A stretch of DNA of 64,000 nucleotides from JALYRV01 sp040902895. Its GTDB lineage: Bacteria; Acidobacteriota; Vicinamibacteria; Vicinamibacterales; SCN-69-37. Where the stretch lies: assembly GCA_040902895.1 (NCBI GenBank), contig JBBDWL010000056.1, forward strand, positions 62,001 to 126,000. Direction: 5' to 3'. Below are positions 1-9,398 of this stretch, in pieces (the first letter of the stretch is position 1; each line of letters starts with the position of its first letter). A program made the translations under genes and the position numbers. The notes under the pieces are model-generated. The model had not been told where the DNA came from and did not search any database. It saw nothing but the letters and a program-made list of their open reading frames with translations.

Positions 1-24
1 CGCTCCCAGTGCTGCGAACTCGAC

Positions 25-1555
25 TCAGCGATACAACCGCACGTCGTCGATCAGAAACGCGAACGTGCGCGGATCATCGAGCGCGGCGATCAGGATCCGG
101 CGAAGGCCGCGGCCGTCGATGCCGCTCTCGGCGAACGACAGATCGACGACTGCCCATTCCGGCCCTGCCCGGAAGTCCAGGCGCGCAATCGGCGCCGACC
201 CGGTGACGCCGTACAGGTAGACGCGGTATTCGCCGCCGTCGCCGCGAGCGCGAAACCGCAGTCCTTTAAACGCCGAGAGGTTGGCGCCGAGCGCCGGCGT
301 GGACCCCGGCCTGAACTCGGCCCCGGCGTAGCGAACGCGGGCACCCGGACGCAGGATGCCGCGCACGCGCAACGCACCGGGTGTGCCCCCCGCGCCGCCG
401 CGCACCACCTGGAGTGACACGGACGAGGCGCCGCCGGCGGCCGAATCGCTCGAAGTCTCCCAGCCCGCTCCAAAGCGTACGCGCGGCAAACCGCCGATCG
501 CGTCGGCTTCGTCGAAGTCGCTCACCATTCCCGATTCCGCGCCCGCGGGCGGTGGACCTCCGAGCCTCGTGCAGCGCGCGCACTGTCGCGAGCGCGTTCT
601 CGAGCCGCTTGCGGGTCTGCGCCCGGGGCGGAAGCGGAGGCGCCTCCGTGAGGCTCTTCACATCCCCCAAGAAGAGACGGGGACCAAGGTACGGATCGCC
701 GACAGTCGCCGCACCGCGGGACTCGCCGCTTGCGCTGGCCAGCACGGCAAGGGTCGGCACGACGAACGCGTGGTGCTCCGCCACAAAGCGCCCGAAGTCC
801 GGGCGCGGCATGCGGTCGGCGAAGGCGTGGACGATGCCGTCGGCGCCCGCCGCAATCGCCATGCGCGCGCCGTCGCCGCTGCCGATGTGCACCACGGCCA
901 ATTTGTTTCGCGCATGCGTCGCGACAACGACAGCGCGCAGCGTCGCCGAGTCCAGCGTCGGCACGGATATCCCGAGCTGCGATCCCGCTTCGTGGACGAT
1001 CTTGATGTAGTCGGAGCCCTCCCCGATGCGCGCATCGATGAAGGCCTGCGCCTCCGTCGCGTTCGCAAGTGTGGGAATCGGGACCCCGTATTGCGTGCCG
1101 TGGCCGTTTGGGGCCGTGACAAGCGTACCGGCCGAGAAGAGATCGGCGCGATCCGCCGCCGTGCCGGCGGCTTGTTCAGCCTTCATCGCGCGCATCGTCG
1201 GCAGCGCCGTGAACATGTCGAGGTGCGTCATCACGCCGAACGCCAGCGCGCCCTTGAGACTCGAGCGGGACTGACTATGCGTGTGCGAATCGATGAGGCC
1301 TGGAAGCAGCGTCCGTCCCTCGCCCCTGACCTCGACGGCGCCGGACGGGACCGAAACCGTCTCACCCGGCAACGCGATTGCGGCGATCCTGCGACGTTCA
1401 AGCACCACGGTCGCCGAGTCGATCAGCTTCGTCCCGTCGAACACCCGGACATTGCGGATGACCACCGGCGGCGACTCCGGCTCCTGGGCTGGCGCATCGA
1501 ATCCGGCGAAGAGGTTGGCTAGGAGCGGGAGGACGAGCACGGCGATCGTGTTCAT
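25..1555 (-). pseudogene. Amidohydrolase with C-terminal CIA30-like domain, internally deleted and frameshifted
   Basis: The start chosen at 1555 gives a signal peptide (MNTIAVLVLPLLANLFAG) followed by an amidohydrolase fold with the metal motif HTH in LIDSHTHSQ, a conserved lysine in DYIKIVHE and later histidines. The enzyme frame is good down to RKRLENALATVRALHEA near 570. The family then normally continues with the TDA metal aspartate and roughly 100 residues of barrel. These are absent. From about 560 to 25 a different frame encodes a CIA30-like sandwich domain (SDFDEADAIGG through FAFLIDDVRLYR). Exported amidohydrolases with a C-terminal CIA30 domain are known, so this is read as one gene that lost the end of its catalytic barrel and its frame. 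The product should be inactive. A sequencing error alone would not explain the missing residues. Downstream end lies 24 bases from the window edge. Confidence 0.75.
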
Positions 1556-1766
1556 GGGGACCGTCCGGGGTCCGGGCATGCGGATCGGGCCGGCGAGGTT
1601 TCGCATCCGAGTCGTCTGCCTTTCATGCTAGCCCCGCTTCGCGCTGGCGATGGGACTCTCCACCGACGAGGTCACACGTTATCTCGGGGAGCCGGCGCGC
1701 CGCGCTGGATGTCGATTCCCGACCCGCCCGTTCGACAAGTGAGAAGAATCGGAAGGAGACACGGTG

Positions 1767-2249
1767 ATGGCGAGGACAAAGATCTATACGCATTTCTGGT
1801 ACGCAACGGGAGCGGAGGAGGCGGCGACGTTCTATGCCTCAATCTTTCCGGATTCGCGGGTCAACGGGGTCTGGGCCCTGCCCACCGAGTCCCCGAGCGG
1901 GCCGGCAGGTTCGGTCAAGATCGTCGACTTTACGCTGTTTGGTCAGCGGTTCCAGGCCATGACCGCTGGCCCCCACCACGACTTCAACGACGCTATCTCC
2001 ATCGTCGTGGACTGTGACGACCAGGCGGAGATCGATCGCTACTGGAACGCGCTCCTCGACGGCGGCGGCAAGCCGCAGGCCTGCGGCTGGTTGATCGATC
2101 GGTTCGGCCTGAGATGGCAGATCGTCCCGGCGAGGCTGGACGACATGATGCGCGACACCGACACGGCTCGCGCAAGACGGGTCGCGGACGCCATGCTGAA
2201 AATGGTCAAACTCGATATCGCGACGCTGGAGAAGGCTTACGGGTCATAA
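1767..2249 (+). CDS. VOC-fold protein, PhnB / 3-demethylubiquinone methyltransferase-like
   Basis: A 160-residue single-domain protein of the vicinal oxygen chelate superfamily. It has the typical opening IYTHFWYATGAEEAATFYASIF, the middle strand GQRFQAMTAGPHHDFNDAIS, and the family signature CGWLIDRFGLRWQIVP near residues 105-120. Related proteins are annotated as PhnB-like or 3-demethylubiquinone-9 3-methyltransferase, but that name is historical and no enzymatic activity can be assigned from sequence. The ATG at 1767 is preferred over the GTG at 1764 because the AAGGAG at 1753-1758 lies 8 bases before it. It stands alone between a minus-strand relic and the kinase pair. Confidence 0.8.
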   Translation: MARTKIYTHFWYATGAEEAATFYASIFPDSRVNGVWALPTESPSGPAGSVKIVDFTLFGQRFQAMTAGPHHDFNDAISIVVDCDDQAEIDRYWNALLDGGGKPQACGWLIDRFGLRWQIVPARLDDMMRDTDTARARRVADAMLKMVKLDIATLEKAYGS

Positions 2250-2347
2250 GCCTGCGAGACGCAGGCGGGGCGATCGGTCGCGGAGGGTGCGGACCTAAAC
2301 CTTTGCCCTTTCTCAGCTGATGCAACGGCCGAGCTTGCACCCATCGC

Positions 2348-3484
2348 ATGGCGGTGAACACCGGGCTAAAATCGCACACACCGAGCCTCTCGATGCGCCT
2401 CTCACCGAAACGACCCCGCACGCGGCGCCAGAAGACCGATGACAGCCTTCGCGTGGAGCGTGAGCGCGCCGATCATGCGCTCCAGAACGAGTTGGCGGCG
2501 ATCGACGAAACCGCCGACGCTGTCATCAACCGCGCTCGCTCGCGTGCGGACGATGTGCTCGCGGCGGCGAGAGGGCGCGTCGATCGCGAGGCGGCCTCTG
2601 CGAGTCCCCAGGCGCATTCGCTGCTCCTGCGCGAACGAGCGCGCGACGATCAAGTGCTGCGCGACGAGCGTACCGCGGCGGACGCGGTCCTGCGCGATGA
2701 GCGCGCGGAGAAGAGCGCCGTCCTGGCGAATGAACGACAGGATACGGATACGAATCTTCTCACCGAGCGCACCGCCTCGGACGACGCCGTGGCCACGCGG
2801 GATGAGTTCCTCGGCATCGTCAGCCACGATCTGCGCCACTTGCTGAACGCCGTGATGGGATTCTCCGTCTTGATCGCGAAGGTGGCCCCGCAGAAGACCC
2901 ATGAAGGAGAGGTCGTCGGGTACGCGCAACGCATTCAACGTTCCGGCGTCCGTATGAACCGGCTGATTGGCGACCTGCTGGATGTCGTGAGCATCAACGC
3001 AGGACAGCTTGCCGTGACCAGCGAGCCTGGAAGCGCAGATGCCGTAGTCGCGGAGGTGGTCGAAACGTTTCTGGAGCCTGCTGCCGCCAGCGGGATATCC
3101 CTCACGACGGAGATTCCGCCCACCCTGCCGCCCGCGCTCTTCGACCATGCGCGAATACTGCAAGTGCTGTCCAATTTGCTGAGTAACGCGATCAAGTTCA
3201 GTCCGGCGGGGAGCACGGTGGTGCTGCGGGTGGAGCGGGATGGCCGCCATCTGCGGTTCGCTGTGGCCGACCGCGGCATCGGCATCGCGCCGGATCACGT
3301 AGACACCATCTTCATGCGGTTCGTTCAACTTGCCGGGAGGGAGCGGCGGGGTGTCGGCCTCGGGCTTTACATCTCGAAATGCATCGTTCAGGGACACGGC
3401 GGCCGCATCTGGGTGGAAAGCCAGCGGGGTAAGGGCAGCACGTTTTTCTTCACGGTCCCGATCGTCGAGAAGTCTGGTAGTTGA
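2348..3484 (+). CDS. Cytoplasmic sensor histidine kinase with N-terminal charged coiled coil
   Basis: A 378-residue soluble kinase. Residues 28-150 are a strongly charged helix with recurring ADxVLRDER-type units, predicted to be a coiled coil; no membrane segment is present. The HisKA dimerisation box is GIVSHDLRHLLNAV with His160 as the phosphate acceptor, followed by an HATPase_c domain with an N box (LSNLLSNAIKFSPAG), G1 (ADRGIGIAP) and G2 (GVGLGLYISK). Signal input is probably cytoplasmic or through partner proteins. The TGA stop overlaps the TTG start of the next kinase (TTGA), suggesting translational coupling. No response regulator is adjacent. The ATG at 2348 lacks a clear ribosome site; an alternative in-frame ATG lies at 2393. 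Confidence 0.85.
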   Translation: MAVNTGLKSHTPSLSMRLSPKRPRTRRQKTDDSLRVERERADHALQNELAAIDETADAVINRARSRADDVLAAARGRVDREAASASPQAHSLLLRERARDDQVLRDERTAADAVLRDERAEKSAVLANERQDTDTNLLTERTASDDAVATRDEFLGIVSHDLRHLLNAVMGFSVLIAKVAPQKTHEGEVVGYAQRIQRSGVRMNRLIGDLLDVVSINAGQLAVTSEPGSADAVVAEVVETFLEPAAASGISLTTEIPPTLPPALFDHARILQVLSNLLSNAIKFSPAGSTVVLRVERDGRHLRFAVADRGIGIAPDHVDTIFMRFVQLAGRERRGVGLGLYISKCIVQGHGGRIWVESQRGKGSTFFFTVPIVEKSGS

Positions 3485-4602
3485 CGCCTGTGCCACTCGC
3501 AGAATTTATCGAACGCCATCACGACGAGATCATCAGTGAGTTCAGTGCATTCGCACGAACACTGATGCCGGCCGGTTCCGACGAAATCGATCTGCGTGAC
3601 CACGCCAAAGAGATGCTGATGGCGATCACACAGGATCTGAGAACGAAGCAGAGCGCCGAAGAGCAATCGGAAAAATCCAAAGGGCATGGTTCGGAGAACG
3701 TCATGGCGGGCTCTGGACGCCTTCACGCCGAGGGGCGCCTTGAGCATGGGTTCACTCCGGGCCAGATGCTCGCCGAATTCCGCGCCCTTCGCGCCTCCGT
3801 GTTAAGGCTCTACGAGCGCTCCGGCCACACGGATATCGCAGGCGTGACGAGATTCAACGAGGCGATCGATGAAGTGCTGACGGAGTCGATCACGCGCTAC
3901 GCGATGAAGACCGACCTCTATCGAGACCAGTTTATCGGGATCCTGAGTCACGACTTGCGCGGTCCCCTTGGCGCGATATCCGCTGGCGCCGCTGTGTTGG
4001 CCGCTTCCGCCGCCGACGACCAGCGTCAGGCGAGAGTCGCTGCGCGCATCCTGAACAGCACTCACCGAATGGAGCGCATGATCAGCGATCTTCTGGATCT
4101 GACGCGCACACGTCTCGGCGGTTCCATTCCATTGAAGCGCGTCGGAACAGACCTGCAGCAACTGTGCGAAGAGGTCATCCTCGAGGTGCAGGCCGCACAT
4201 GCGCAGGCCGTTGTGCACTTCAGCGCGAGCGGGAACCTGACCGGTGAATGGGATCCTGATCGACTCGCGCAAGTCGTGTCGAACTTGCTCGGCAACGCGA
4301 TCCAGCATGGAGGCGGAGGTCCGATCACGCTCGACGCGCATGGCACGGCCGAGACCGTCACACTTCGTGTGCACAATGGAGGCACGCCGATCCCCACCGC
4401 CGCACAACCCTCGATTTTCGAGCCGCTCGCCCGAGCAGCCTCGGATAGCCCGCAGAGCATCGGCCTCGGGCTGTTCATCGCACGAGCCATCGTCACCGCG
4501 CATGGCGGCGACATCCGCGTCACCTCGGGAGAAGACTCAGGCACGACATTCGAAGTGGTCCTTCCAAGTCACGGCTCCTCGTCATCTGATGACGTGATAT
4601 GA
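3481..4602 (+). CDS. Sensor histidine kinase with RsbRD-type N-terminal domain
   Basis: A 373-residue soluble kinase beginning at a TTG that overlaps the stop of the preceding kinase (a GTG at 3490 is an alternative). Residues 5-70 match the RsbRD N-terminal domain (FIERHHDEIISEFSAFARTL; LRDHAKEMLMAI; SAEEQSEKSKG), a helical module known from stressosome-related and hybrid kinase proteins. HisKA follows with GILSHDLRGPLGAI (acceptor His157), then HATPase_c with LLGNAIQHG and SIGLGLFIARAI; the second glycine box is less canonical (VHNGGTPIP). With two kinases coupled and no regulator beside them, they may form a hetero-pair or feed a distant regulator; that is inference. Confidence 0.85.
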   Translation: MTPVPLAEFIERHHDEIISEFSAFARTLMPAGSDEIDLRDHAKEMLMAITQDLRTKQSAEEQSEKSKGHGSENVMAGSGRLHAEGRLEHGFTPGQMLAEFRALRASVLRLYERSGHTDIAGVTRFNEAIDEVLTESITRYAMKTDLYRDQFIGILSHDLRGPLGAISAGAAVLAASAADDQRQARVAARILNSTHRMERMISDLLDLTRTRLGGSIPLKRVGTDLQQLCEEVILEVQAAHAQAVVHFSASGNLTGEWDPDRLAQVVSNLLGNAIQHGGGGPITLDAHGTAETVTLRVHNGGTPIPTAAQPSIFEPLARAASDSPQSIGLGLFIARAIVTAHGGDIRVTSGEDSGTTFEVVLPSHGSSSSDDVI

Positions 4603-4609
4603 TGACGCC

Positions 4610-4852
4610 ATGCGCACGATTGTCGAACTGCCGGAGGAACAGCTCGAGGCCCTTGACGCCCTCTGCCGCCGGGAAAAGATTTCGCGAGCGGAGGGCATCC
4701 GCCGCGCGGTCGCGGTGCTCGTGCGCCAGCGTGCTGCCGGCGCCGGCCGCGCATTCGGCCTGTGGCGCGACCGGCCGGAGGATGGGCTCGCATATCAGCG
4801 ACGTATGCGAAAGGAATGGGATGCGGCGCCGGCGAGACGGCGGAGCCGATGA
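4610..4852 (+). CDS. Ribbon-helix-helix antitoxin, VapB-like
   Basis: An 80-residue protein starting MRTIVELPEEQLEALDALC, which is the beta strand and first helix of a ribbon-helix-helix DNA-binding domain, followed by SRAEGIRRAVAVLV. The basic C-terminal part (residues 45-80) would bind the toxin. Its stop overlaps the start of the PIN-domain gene (ATGA at 4849-4852), the usual order antitoxin-toxin. Antitoxins of this class neutralise the toxin and, as a complex, repress their own promoter; a promoter lying at the 3' end of the upstream kinase gene (only 7 bases separate the genes) is therefore likely. Confidence 0.85.
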   Translation: MRTIVELPEEQLEALDALCRREKISRAEGIRRAVAVLVRQRAAGAGRAFGLWRDRPEDGLAYQRRMRKEWDAAPARRRSR

Positions 4853-5214
4853 AGGCGCTGTTCGACACGAACATCCTGGTCGACTACTTGAACGGCATCG
4901 AGGCTTCACGGATCGAGATCGAGCGCTATGACGAGCGCGCGATTAGCGTCATTACCTGGATGGAAGTGCTCGCCGGCGTCCGGAACGCCGACGAAGAAGA
5001 CGTGACAGAGATGTTTCTGCGCGACTTCAGAACCGTCGACCTGACGCGCCGGGTTGCGCGTGACGCCGTCGGTATTCGGCGCCAGCATCGCATCGGCCTC
5101 CCTGATGCCATCATCTGGGCCACGGCTCGATCGGAGTCCGCGCTGCTCGTGACGCGCAACACGAAAGACTTCCCCGCCACCGATCCCGGTGTGCGAATTC
5201 CTTATTCGACCTAG
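4849..5214 (+). CDS. vapC: PIN-domain ribonuclease toxin, VapC-like
   Basis: A 121-residue PIN domain. The acidic metal-binding residues are Asp6 (LFDTNILVDYL), Glu39 (TWMEVLAGV) and Asp86 (GLPDAIIWATA), with Asn104 (VTRNTKDF) at the fourth position. VapC toxins cleave RNA, commonly initiator tRNA or rRNA, when released from the antitoxin. The start at 4849 was chosen because it overlaps the antitoxin stop and gives the standard N-terminus MKALFDTN; longer upstream frame sequence does not resemble PIN proteins. Target RNA cannot be predicted. Confidence 0.9.
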   Translation: MKALFDTNILVDYLNGIEASRIEIERYDERAISVITWMEVLAGVRNADEEDVTEMFLRDFRTVDLTRRVARDAVGIRRQHRIGLPDAIIWATARSESALLVTRNTKDFPATDPGVRIPYST

Positions 5215-5242
5215 CGGCGGCGCCGCCGTCGTGTCCTCTTGC

Positions 5243-5285
5243 TTTCCAAAAGGAGGTGTGTCACTCTCTTTTGGGAAACCAAAAG
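5243..5285. promoter_or_regulatory. Probable PadR operator: inverted repeats before the PadR gene
   Basis: A perfect inverted repeat CTTTTGG-GAAA-CCAAAAG lies at 5268-5285, and a related half-site TTTCCAAAAGG at 5243-5253. They sit 12 to 55 bases before the PadR ATG. PadR proteins bind as dimers to AT-rich inverted repeats in their own promoters, so this is a likely autoregulatory operator; a hairpin in the leader RNA is the alternative. Confidence 0.55.
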
Positions 5286-5297
5286 GACTGACCGCGC

Positions 5298-5645
5298 ATG
5301 CGCAGAAAGAAAGACGTCCAGCAAGGCTCATTGGCGCTGATGGTGCTCAAGACGCTCGACGTCCTGGGTCCCCAGCACGGTTACGGTCTCGCCAAACGCA
5401 TCGAGCAGATCAGCGGCGACGTGCTCTCGGTCAACCAGGGCACCCTCTATCCCCTGCTGTTGAAGCTGGAACAGGACGGCGCCATCACATCGCAGTGGGG
5501 ACCCTCTGACAATAATCGGCGGGCGCGCTTCTATCGCGTGACCGCCGCCGGCCGCCGGCAACTTCAGGCGGAAAGACGAAGCTGGGAAGAGACGATGGCG
5601 CTGGTCGGCCGGTTCTTTGAGGTGAAGGCGGAGGACGTCCCATGA
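5298..5645 (+). CDS. PadR-family transcriptional regulator
   Basis: A 115-residue PadR regulator. The winged helix spans roughly residues 5-90 (GSLALMVLKTLDVLGPQHGYGLAKRI; LSVNQGTLYPLLLKLEQDG; RARFYRVTAAGRRQL), followed by the dimerisation helix. Its last codons overlap the start of the downstream ADOP permease (ATGA at 5642-5645). PadR genes translationally coupled to large FtsX-type permeases are a recurrent arrangement in Acidobacteriota; the regulator probably controls the pair through the operator just upstream. Confidence 0.92.
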   Translation: MRRKKDVQQGSLALMVLKTLDVLGPQHGYGLAKRIEQISGDVLSVNQGTLYPLLLKLEQDGAITSQWGPSDNNRRARFYRVTAAGRRQLQAERRSWEETMALVGRFFEVKAEDVP

Positions 5646-8257
5646 AGCTGCTGAGGCGATTCTTCAGACGGCTGCTTGTCGCGACGACAGGACGCCACGA
5701 CGAGGCGCGGATGAGGGAGGAGCTCGAGGCCCACCTCGAGATGCAGACCGCCGAAAACATCCGCGCAGGCAGGTCCCCGGAAGAGGCGCGACGCCAGGCC
5801 GTGCTCGCGTTCGGGCCGATCGAAGCCATCAAAGGCAGCTACCGCGACCAGCAGGGCCTGGCCATCGTCGACGACTTCGTGCAGGACGTGCGCTATGCGT
5901 GGAGACAGCTTCGGAAGTCTCCGTTGTTCACGTTCACGGCGGTCACCTCGCTCGCCATGGGCATCGGCGCGAATGCCGCGGTGTTCATCGTCGTCGAGCG
6001 GCTGCTGCTTCGGCCGCTGCCCGTCTCCAACCCGCACGAGCTCGTCTACGTTACCGATGACCGTATTCTCACCCAGCCGAGCCCGCGTTTCTCATATCCG
6101 TTCTACGCCGTTTTACGTGAGACCCGCACGCTCAACGGCCTCGCGGCCCGCTTCGCGCTCGGCGTCAACGTCGCCGTCAACGACCAGATCGTGAGAGCAA
6201 ACGGCGAGCTCGTTTCCGGTAATTACTTCGATGTCATCGGCGCGGGTACGAGTGCGGGCCGGTCTCTTTCTCCCCTCGACGACACAGCACCGGGCGCGCA
6301 CCCGGTGGCGGTGATCAGCGAGCGGTTCTGGCGGCGTGTGTTCGCGGCCGACCGGGCTCTCGTCGGCCGAAGTGTGCGTCTCAACGAGCACGACTTCACC
6401 ATCGTGGGCGTCGCGGCCGAGGGTTTCTCGGGCATCTCCGCTGGGAATCCCACGGACATCTGGATTCCGCTCGCAATGCAGCGAGAGCTGGGCCGGGGTC
6501 TGCTCACCGAGGCGCGAACAAACTGGCTCGAGATCCTCGGACGGCTCCGTCCTGGCACAGACCGGCACCAGGCGGCGGATGCCATCAATCGCGAGCTGCA
6601 GCAGCGTGCGTCCGGCCCTTCACCGCCGTCGCCCACAAGACTCCTGGTGCTCCTGCCGGGCCATCGAGGCAGCTCGCCAATGGGCGAAGAGCGGCGCACG
6701 GCGCTCATGGCGCTGTTTGCGCTTGCCGGATTCGCGCTGGTGCTGGCCTGCGTCAACATCGCGTCGCTCGCCGCGGTGCGGTCGGCGGCCCGGGAAAAAG
6801 AAATGGCGATACGCCTGGCGATCGGGGCCTATCGCTCGCGCCTGACGCGGCAACTGCTCACCGAAGGACTCGTGCTCGCCGCGCTCGGAGGCGTGATCGG
6901 ATCGCTGATTGCGTCCCCGCTTGCTCGCGCGCTGGTCTCGGCACAATCGATCACGATCGACCTCGATTCGAGCCTGGGGTTGCCCGTCGTGCTGTTTGTT
7001 TTCCTCTTGTCCGTGCTTGCCGGCATTGCGGTCGCCTTGCTGCCGATCCTCTCGTCCCGAAGAATCGGGCCCCTGCGAAGGAGGCGGTTCCGCCGCGTCA
7101 CGGCGCAAGACGTGGTCGTGTCGCTGCAGATAGCCATGGCATTGTCGATGCTGATCGGCGCGTCGCTGCTGGTGCAGAGCGTGCGCACCCTCAGGTCGGT
7201 CGATCCGGGCTTCCGTGCAGACAATCTGTTGATCGCCAGGCTCGATCCCAAGGCGGCCGGGTACGACTCGAACCGGATCAACCGTTTCTGGAACGCTGTG
7301 CTGGAAGAGCTGACGCAGATCCCCGGCGCTCGAAGCGTGTCGCTGGCCGGAACGGTGCCGCTGGCTCCCACCCGCCAGCGGCAGCCGTGGGTCAATCCGG
7401 CCTCAGGAGAAAAACTGGAGATCGACACCAATTACGTCGGACCGGCCTACTTCCAGACGCTCGGGATCCCGCTTGTCGGCGGGCGCGAATTTACCAAAGA
7501 CGATCGTCGCGAATCACGGATGGTCCTGATCGTGAACGAACACCTCGCGCGGACGTTCTGGCCCGGGCAGGATCCGATCGGCAAGGGTATTCGTCTGCCG
7601 GACTCTGGCAAGCCGATCGCTGAAGTCGCGGGCGTCGTGCGCGACGTGAAATATCGTGACCTTCGCGACGAGGCCGGCCCGATGTTCTATCGCCCGGTGC
7701 TGCAGACACATTCGTCGGATGCCATGACGGTGCACCTTCGCGCGTCGGGCGATCCGTATGCGCTCGTCAACGCCCTGCGGCTCGCGATACAGCGCATCGA
7801 TCGCAACGTTCCGTTGTTCCAGATCACCACGCTCGAGGAACAGCTCGACACGTCGTTCGCGCAGACGCGCCAGGCGGCGATGCTGAGCGGAGCGTTCGGT
7901 GTGATCGCGCTGCTGTTGAGCGGCATCGGCATCTATGGCGTCACGGCACTCGCCGTCCGTCGCCGCACGCGTGATATCGGCATTCGCATGGCACTCGGCG
8001 CCCGGCGTGGCGATATTGCCCGCGCGATTGGCGCCCGCGGCATCGCGATCATCGCGATCGGCCTTTCTCTCGGTGTGCTGGGCGCGTTCGGGTTCACGGA
8101 GCTGACGGCGACGCTGATGCAGGGCGGAAAGGCCCTCGACGCCCGGACCTTCGTGTCGATGACGGCGCTGCTGGCGTTCGTCTCATTGCTCGCGTTCGCG
8201 ATTCCTGTTCGCGCGGCCACGCGGCTGGATGCGCTCGCGGCGATTCGACACGAATAG
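5642..8257 (+). CDS. ABC transporter permease, acidobacterial duplicated (ADOP) type
   Basis: An 871-residue inner-membrane protein. Residues 1-75 form a cytoplasmic helical domain (EARMREELEAHLEMQTAENIRAG; SPEEARRQAVLAFGPIEAIKG). Then come two MacB-like periplasmic core domains and two FtsX-like permease domains; the first transmembrane helix is at about residue 95 (FTFTAVTSLAMGIGANAAVF) and the last repeat ends with AATRLDALAAIRHE. No ATP-binding subunit is nearby, so it is an orphan permease as usual for this family. Such proteins are proposed to act in export or in lipoprotein and envelope processes with MacB-like ATPases, but the substrate is unknown. Co-transcribed with the PadR gene. 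Confidence 0.9.
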   Translation: MKLLRRFFRRLLVATTGRHDEARMREELEAHLEMQTAENIRAGRSPEEARRQAVLAFGPIEAIKGSYRDQQGLAIVDDFVQDVRYAWRQLRKSPLFTFTAVTSLAMGIGANAAVFIVVERLLLRPLPVSNPHELVYVTDDRILTQPSPRFSYPFYAVLRETRTLNGLAARFALGVNVAVNDQIVRANGELVSGNYFDVIGAGTSAGRSLSPLDDTAPGAHPVAVISERFWRRVFAADRALVGRSVRLNEHDFTIVGVAAEGFSGISAGNPTDIWIPLAMQRELGRGLLTEARTNWLEILGRLRPGTDRHQAADAINRELQQRASGPSPPSPTRLLVLLPGHRGSSPMGEERRTALMALFALAGFALVLACVNIASLAAVRSAAREKEMAIRLAIGAYRSRLTRQLLTEGLVLAALGGVIGSLIASPLARALVSAQSITIDLDSSLGLPVVLFVFLLSVLAGIAVALLPILSSRRIGPLRRRRFRRVTAQDVVVSLQIAMALSMLIGASLLVQSVRTLRSVDPGFRADNLLIARLDPKAAGYDSNRINRFWNAVLEELTQIPGARSVSLAGTVPLAPTRQRQPWVNPASGEKLEIDTNYVGPAYFQTLGIPLVGGREFTKDDRRESRMVLIVNEHLARTFWPGQDPIGKGIRLPDSGKPIAEVAGVVRDVKYRDLRDEAGPMFYRPVLQTHSSDAMTVHLRASGDPYALVNALRLAIQRIDRNVPLFQITTLEEQLDTSFAQTRQAAMLSGAFGVIALLLSGIGIYGVTALAVRRRTRDIGIRMALGARRGDIARAIGARGIAIIAIGLSLGVLGAFGFTELTATLMQGGKALDARTFVSMTALLAFVSLLAFAIPVRAATRLDALAAIRHE

Positions 8258-8287
8258 CGGGCATCCGCTTACAATGCGCGCGGAGGA

Positions 8288-9340
8288 ATGCCCATGCGCG
8301 CGCTCATCGCGGTAGCCCTGCTTCTGCTGGCCTTGCCATCCCCGGTTCACGCTCAGGCCTCTTTCACGGCCGGCGGCATCACCGCGGCGCCCGGCACTAC
8401 CGCATCCGGCACCATCCAGATTCCCGCACGCGCGGGAGACGACGGAACGTCGCTGCCGATCTCGATCGTGCACGGCGCGAGACCGGGGCCGGTGCTGGCG
8501 CTCGTCGCCGGCGTGCACGGCCAGGAATACACGCCGATCCTCGCGCTTCAGAAGCTGCGCACCGCGATCGATCCGAAGACCCTGAGCGGCACCGTCATCA
8601 TGGTGCACGTCGCGAACATGCCGTCGTATCTGGCGCGCACGATTTATTACTCGCCCGTCGACAACAAGAACCTGAATCGCGTGTTTCCCGGCAAGGCGGA
8701 CGGCACGATCTCGGAGCGAATCGCCAACGTCATCACGCGAGAGGTCATCGAGCGCGCGACACACGTGGTGGACCTTCACTGCGGCGACGGCAACGAGTCG
8801 CTGCGGCCGTACTTGTACTGGATCACCAGCGGCGGCGAGAAAGTCGCCGAAGCCGGACGGCAGATGGCGCTCGCCTTCGGGATGGATCACATCGTCGTCG
8901 ATCGCGAGCGGCCCACAGACCCGGCCGCCTCGCTGTATTTGTCGAACACCGCGATCACCCGCGGCAAGCCGGCACTCACGATCGAGTCGGGCGGCATGGG
9001 CGAGATTCACACCGACGACATCCTGCGCATCGAGCGCGGCGTGTGGGGCCTGATGAAGCATCTCGCGATGACCGCGACGGGACCCGATCCCGTTGTGGCG
9101 CCGGTGATGCTGGAGCGCAGCGCCGTGCTTCGCAGCAACTTCACCGGCATCTTTCACGCAATGGTTGAGAAGGGACAGACCGTGGCCGCGGGCGCGGTGA
9201 TCGGACGCGTGACCGACTTTCACGGAAAGGTGCTGGAAGAGATCAAGGCGCCGTTCGCCGGCGAAATTCTCTATGTCGTCGGCACTCCCGCGATGAACAA
9301 AGGCGAACCCGTGGGCTTCATCGGTGCGACGGCGAAATAG
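8288..9340 (+). CDS. Exported succinylglutamate desuccinylase / aspartoacylase-family zinc peptidase
   Basis: A 350-residue M14-type metalloenzyme with a signal peptide (cleavage near PSPVHA-QASF). The zinc ligands are seen as HGQE (LVAGVHGQEYTP) and DLHCGDG, and the family arginine/asparagine region as NNKNLNRVFPG. The catalytic glutamate is in LTIESGGMG. The C-terminal 80 residues form the beta domain typical of AstE/AspA proteins. The cytoplasmic relatives deacylate N-acyl amino acids; an exported member in this lineage could act on small acylated or amidated compounds in the periplasm. The ATG at 8294 (MRALIAV) is also possible, with the GGAGG at 8280 in better position for the first ATG. 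Confidence 0.85.
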   Translation: MPMRALIAVALLLLALPSPVHAQASFTAGGITAAPGTTASGTIQIPARAGDDGTSLPISIVHGARPGPVLALVAGVHGQEYTPILALQKLRTAIDPKTLSGTVIMVHVANMPSYLARTIYYSPVDNKNLNRVFPGKADGTISERIANVITREVIERATHVVDLHCGDGNESLRPYLYWITSGGEKVAEAGRQMALAFGMDHIVVDRERPTDPAASLYLSNTAITRGKPALTIESGGMGEIHTDDILRIERGVWGLMKHLAMTATGPDPVVAPVMLERSAVLRSNFTGIFHAMVEKGQTVAAGAVIGRVTDFHGKVLEEIKAPFAGEILYVVGTPAMNKGEPVGFIGATAK

Positions 9341-9398
9341 CGGGACTGCGCGCTGAGCCCGCCTGCGTCGCTTCTACGCCTTAGCTGTAGGAGGGATC

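Noticed and set aside
4610..5214. Toxin-antitoxin pair as evidence of a mobile island
   Set aside because: No integrase, transposase, attachment repeats or change in composition around it; VapBC pairs are common in chromosomes.
8183..9223. Open frame of 346 codons opposite the aspartoacylase gene
   Set aside because: Antisense of a clearly conserved gene; composition (His/Arg/Gln-rich) is that of a shadow frame.
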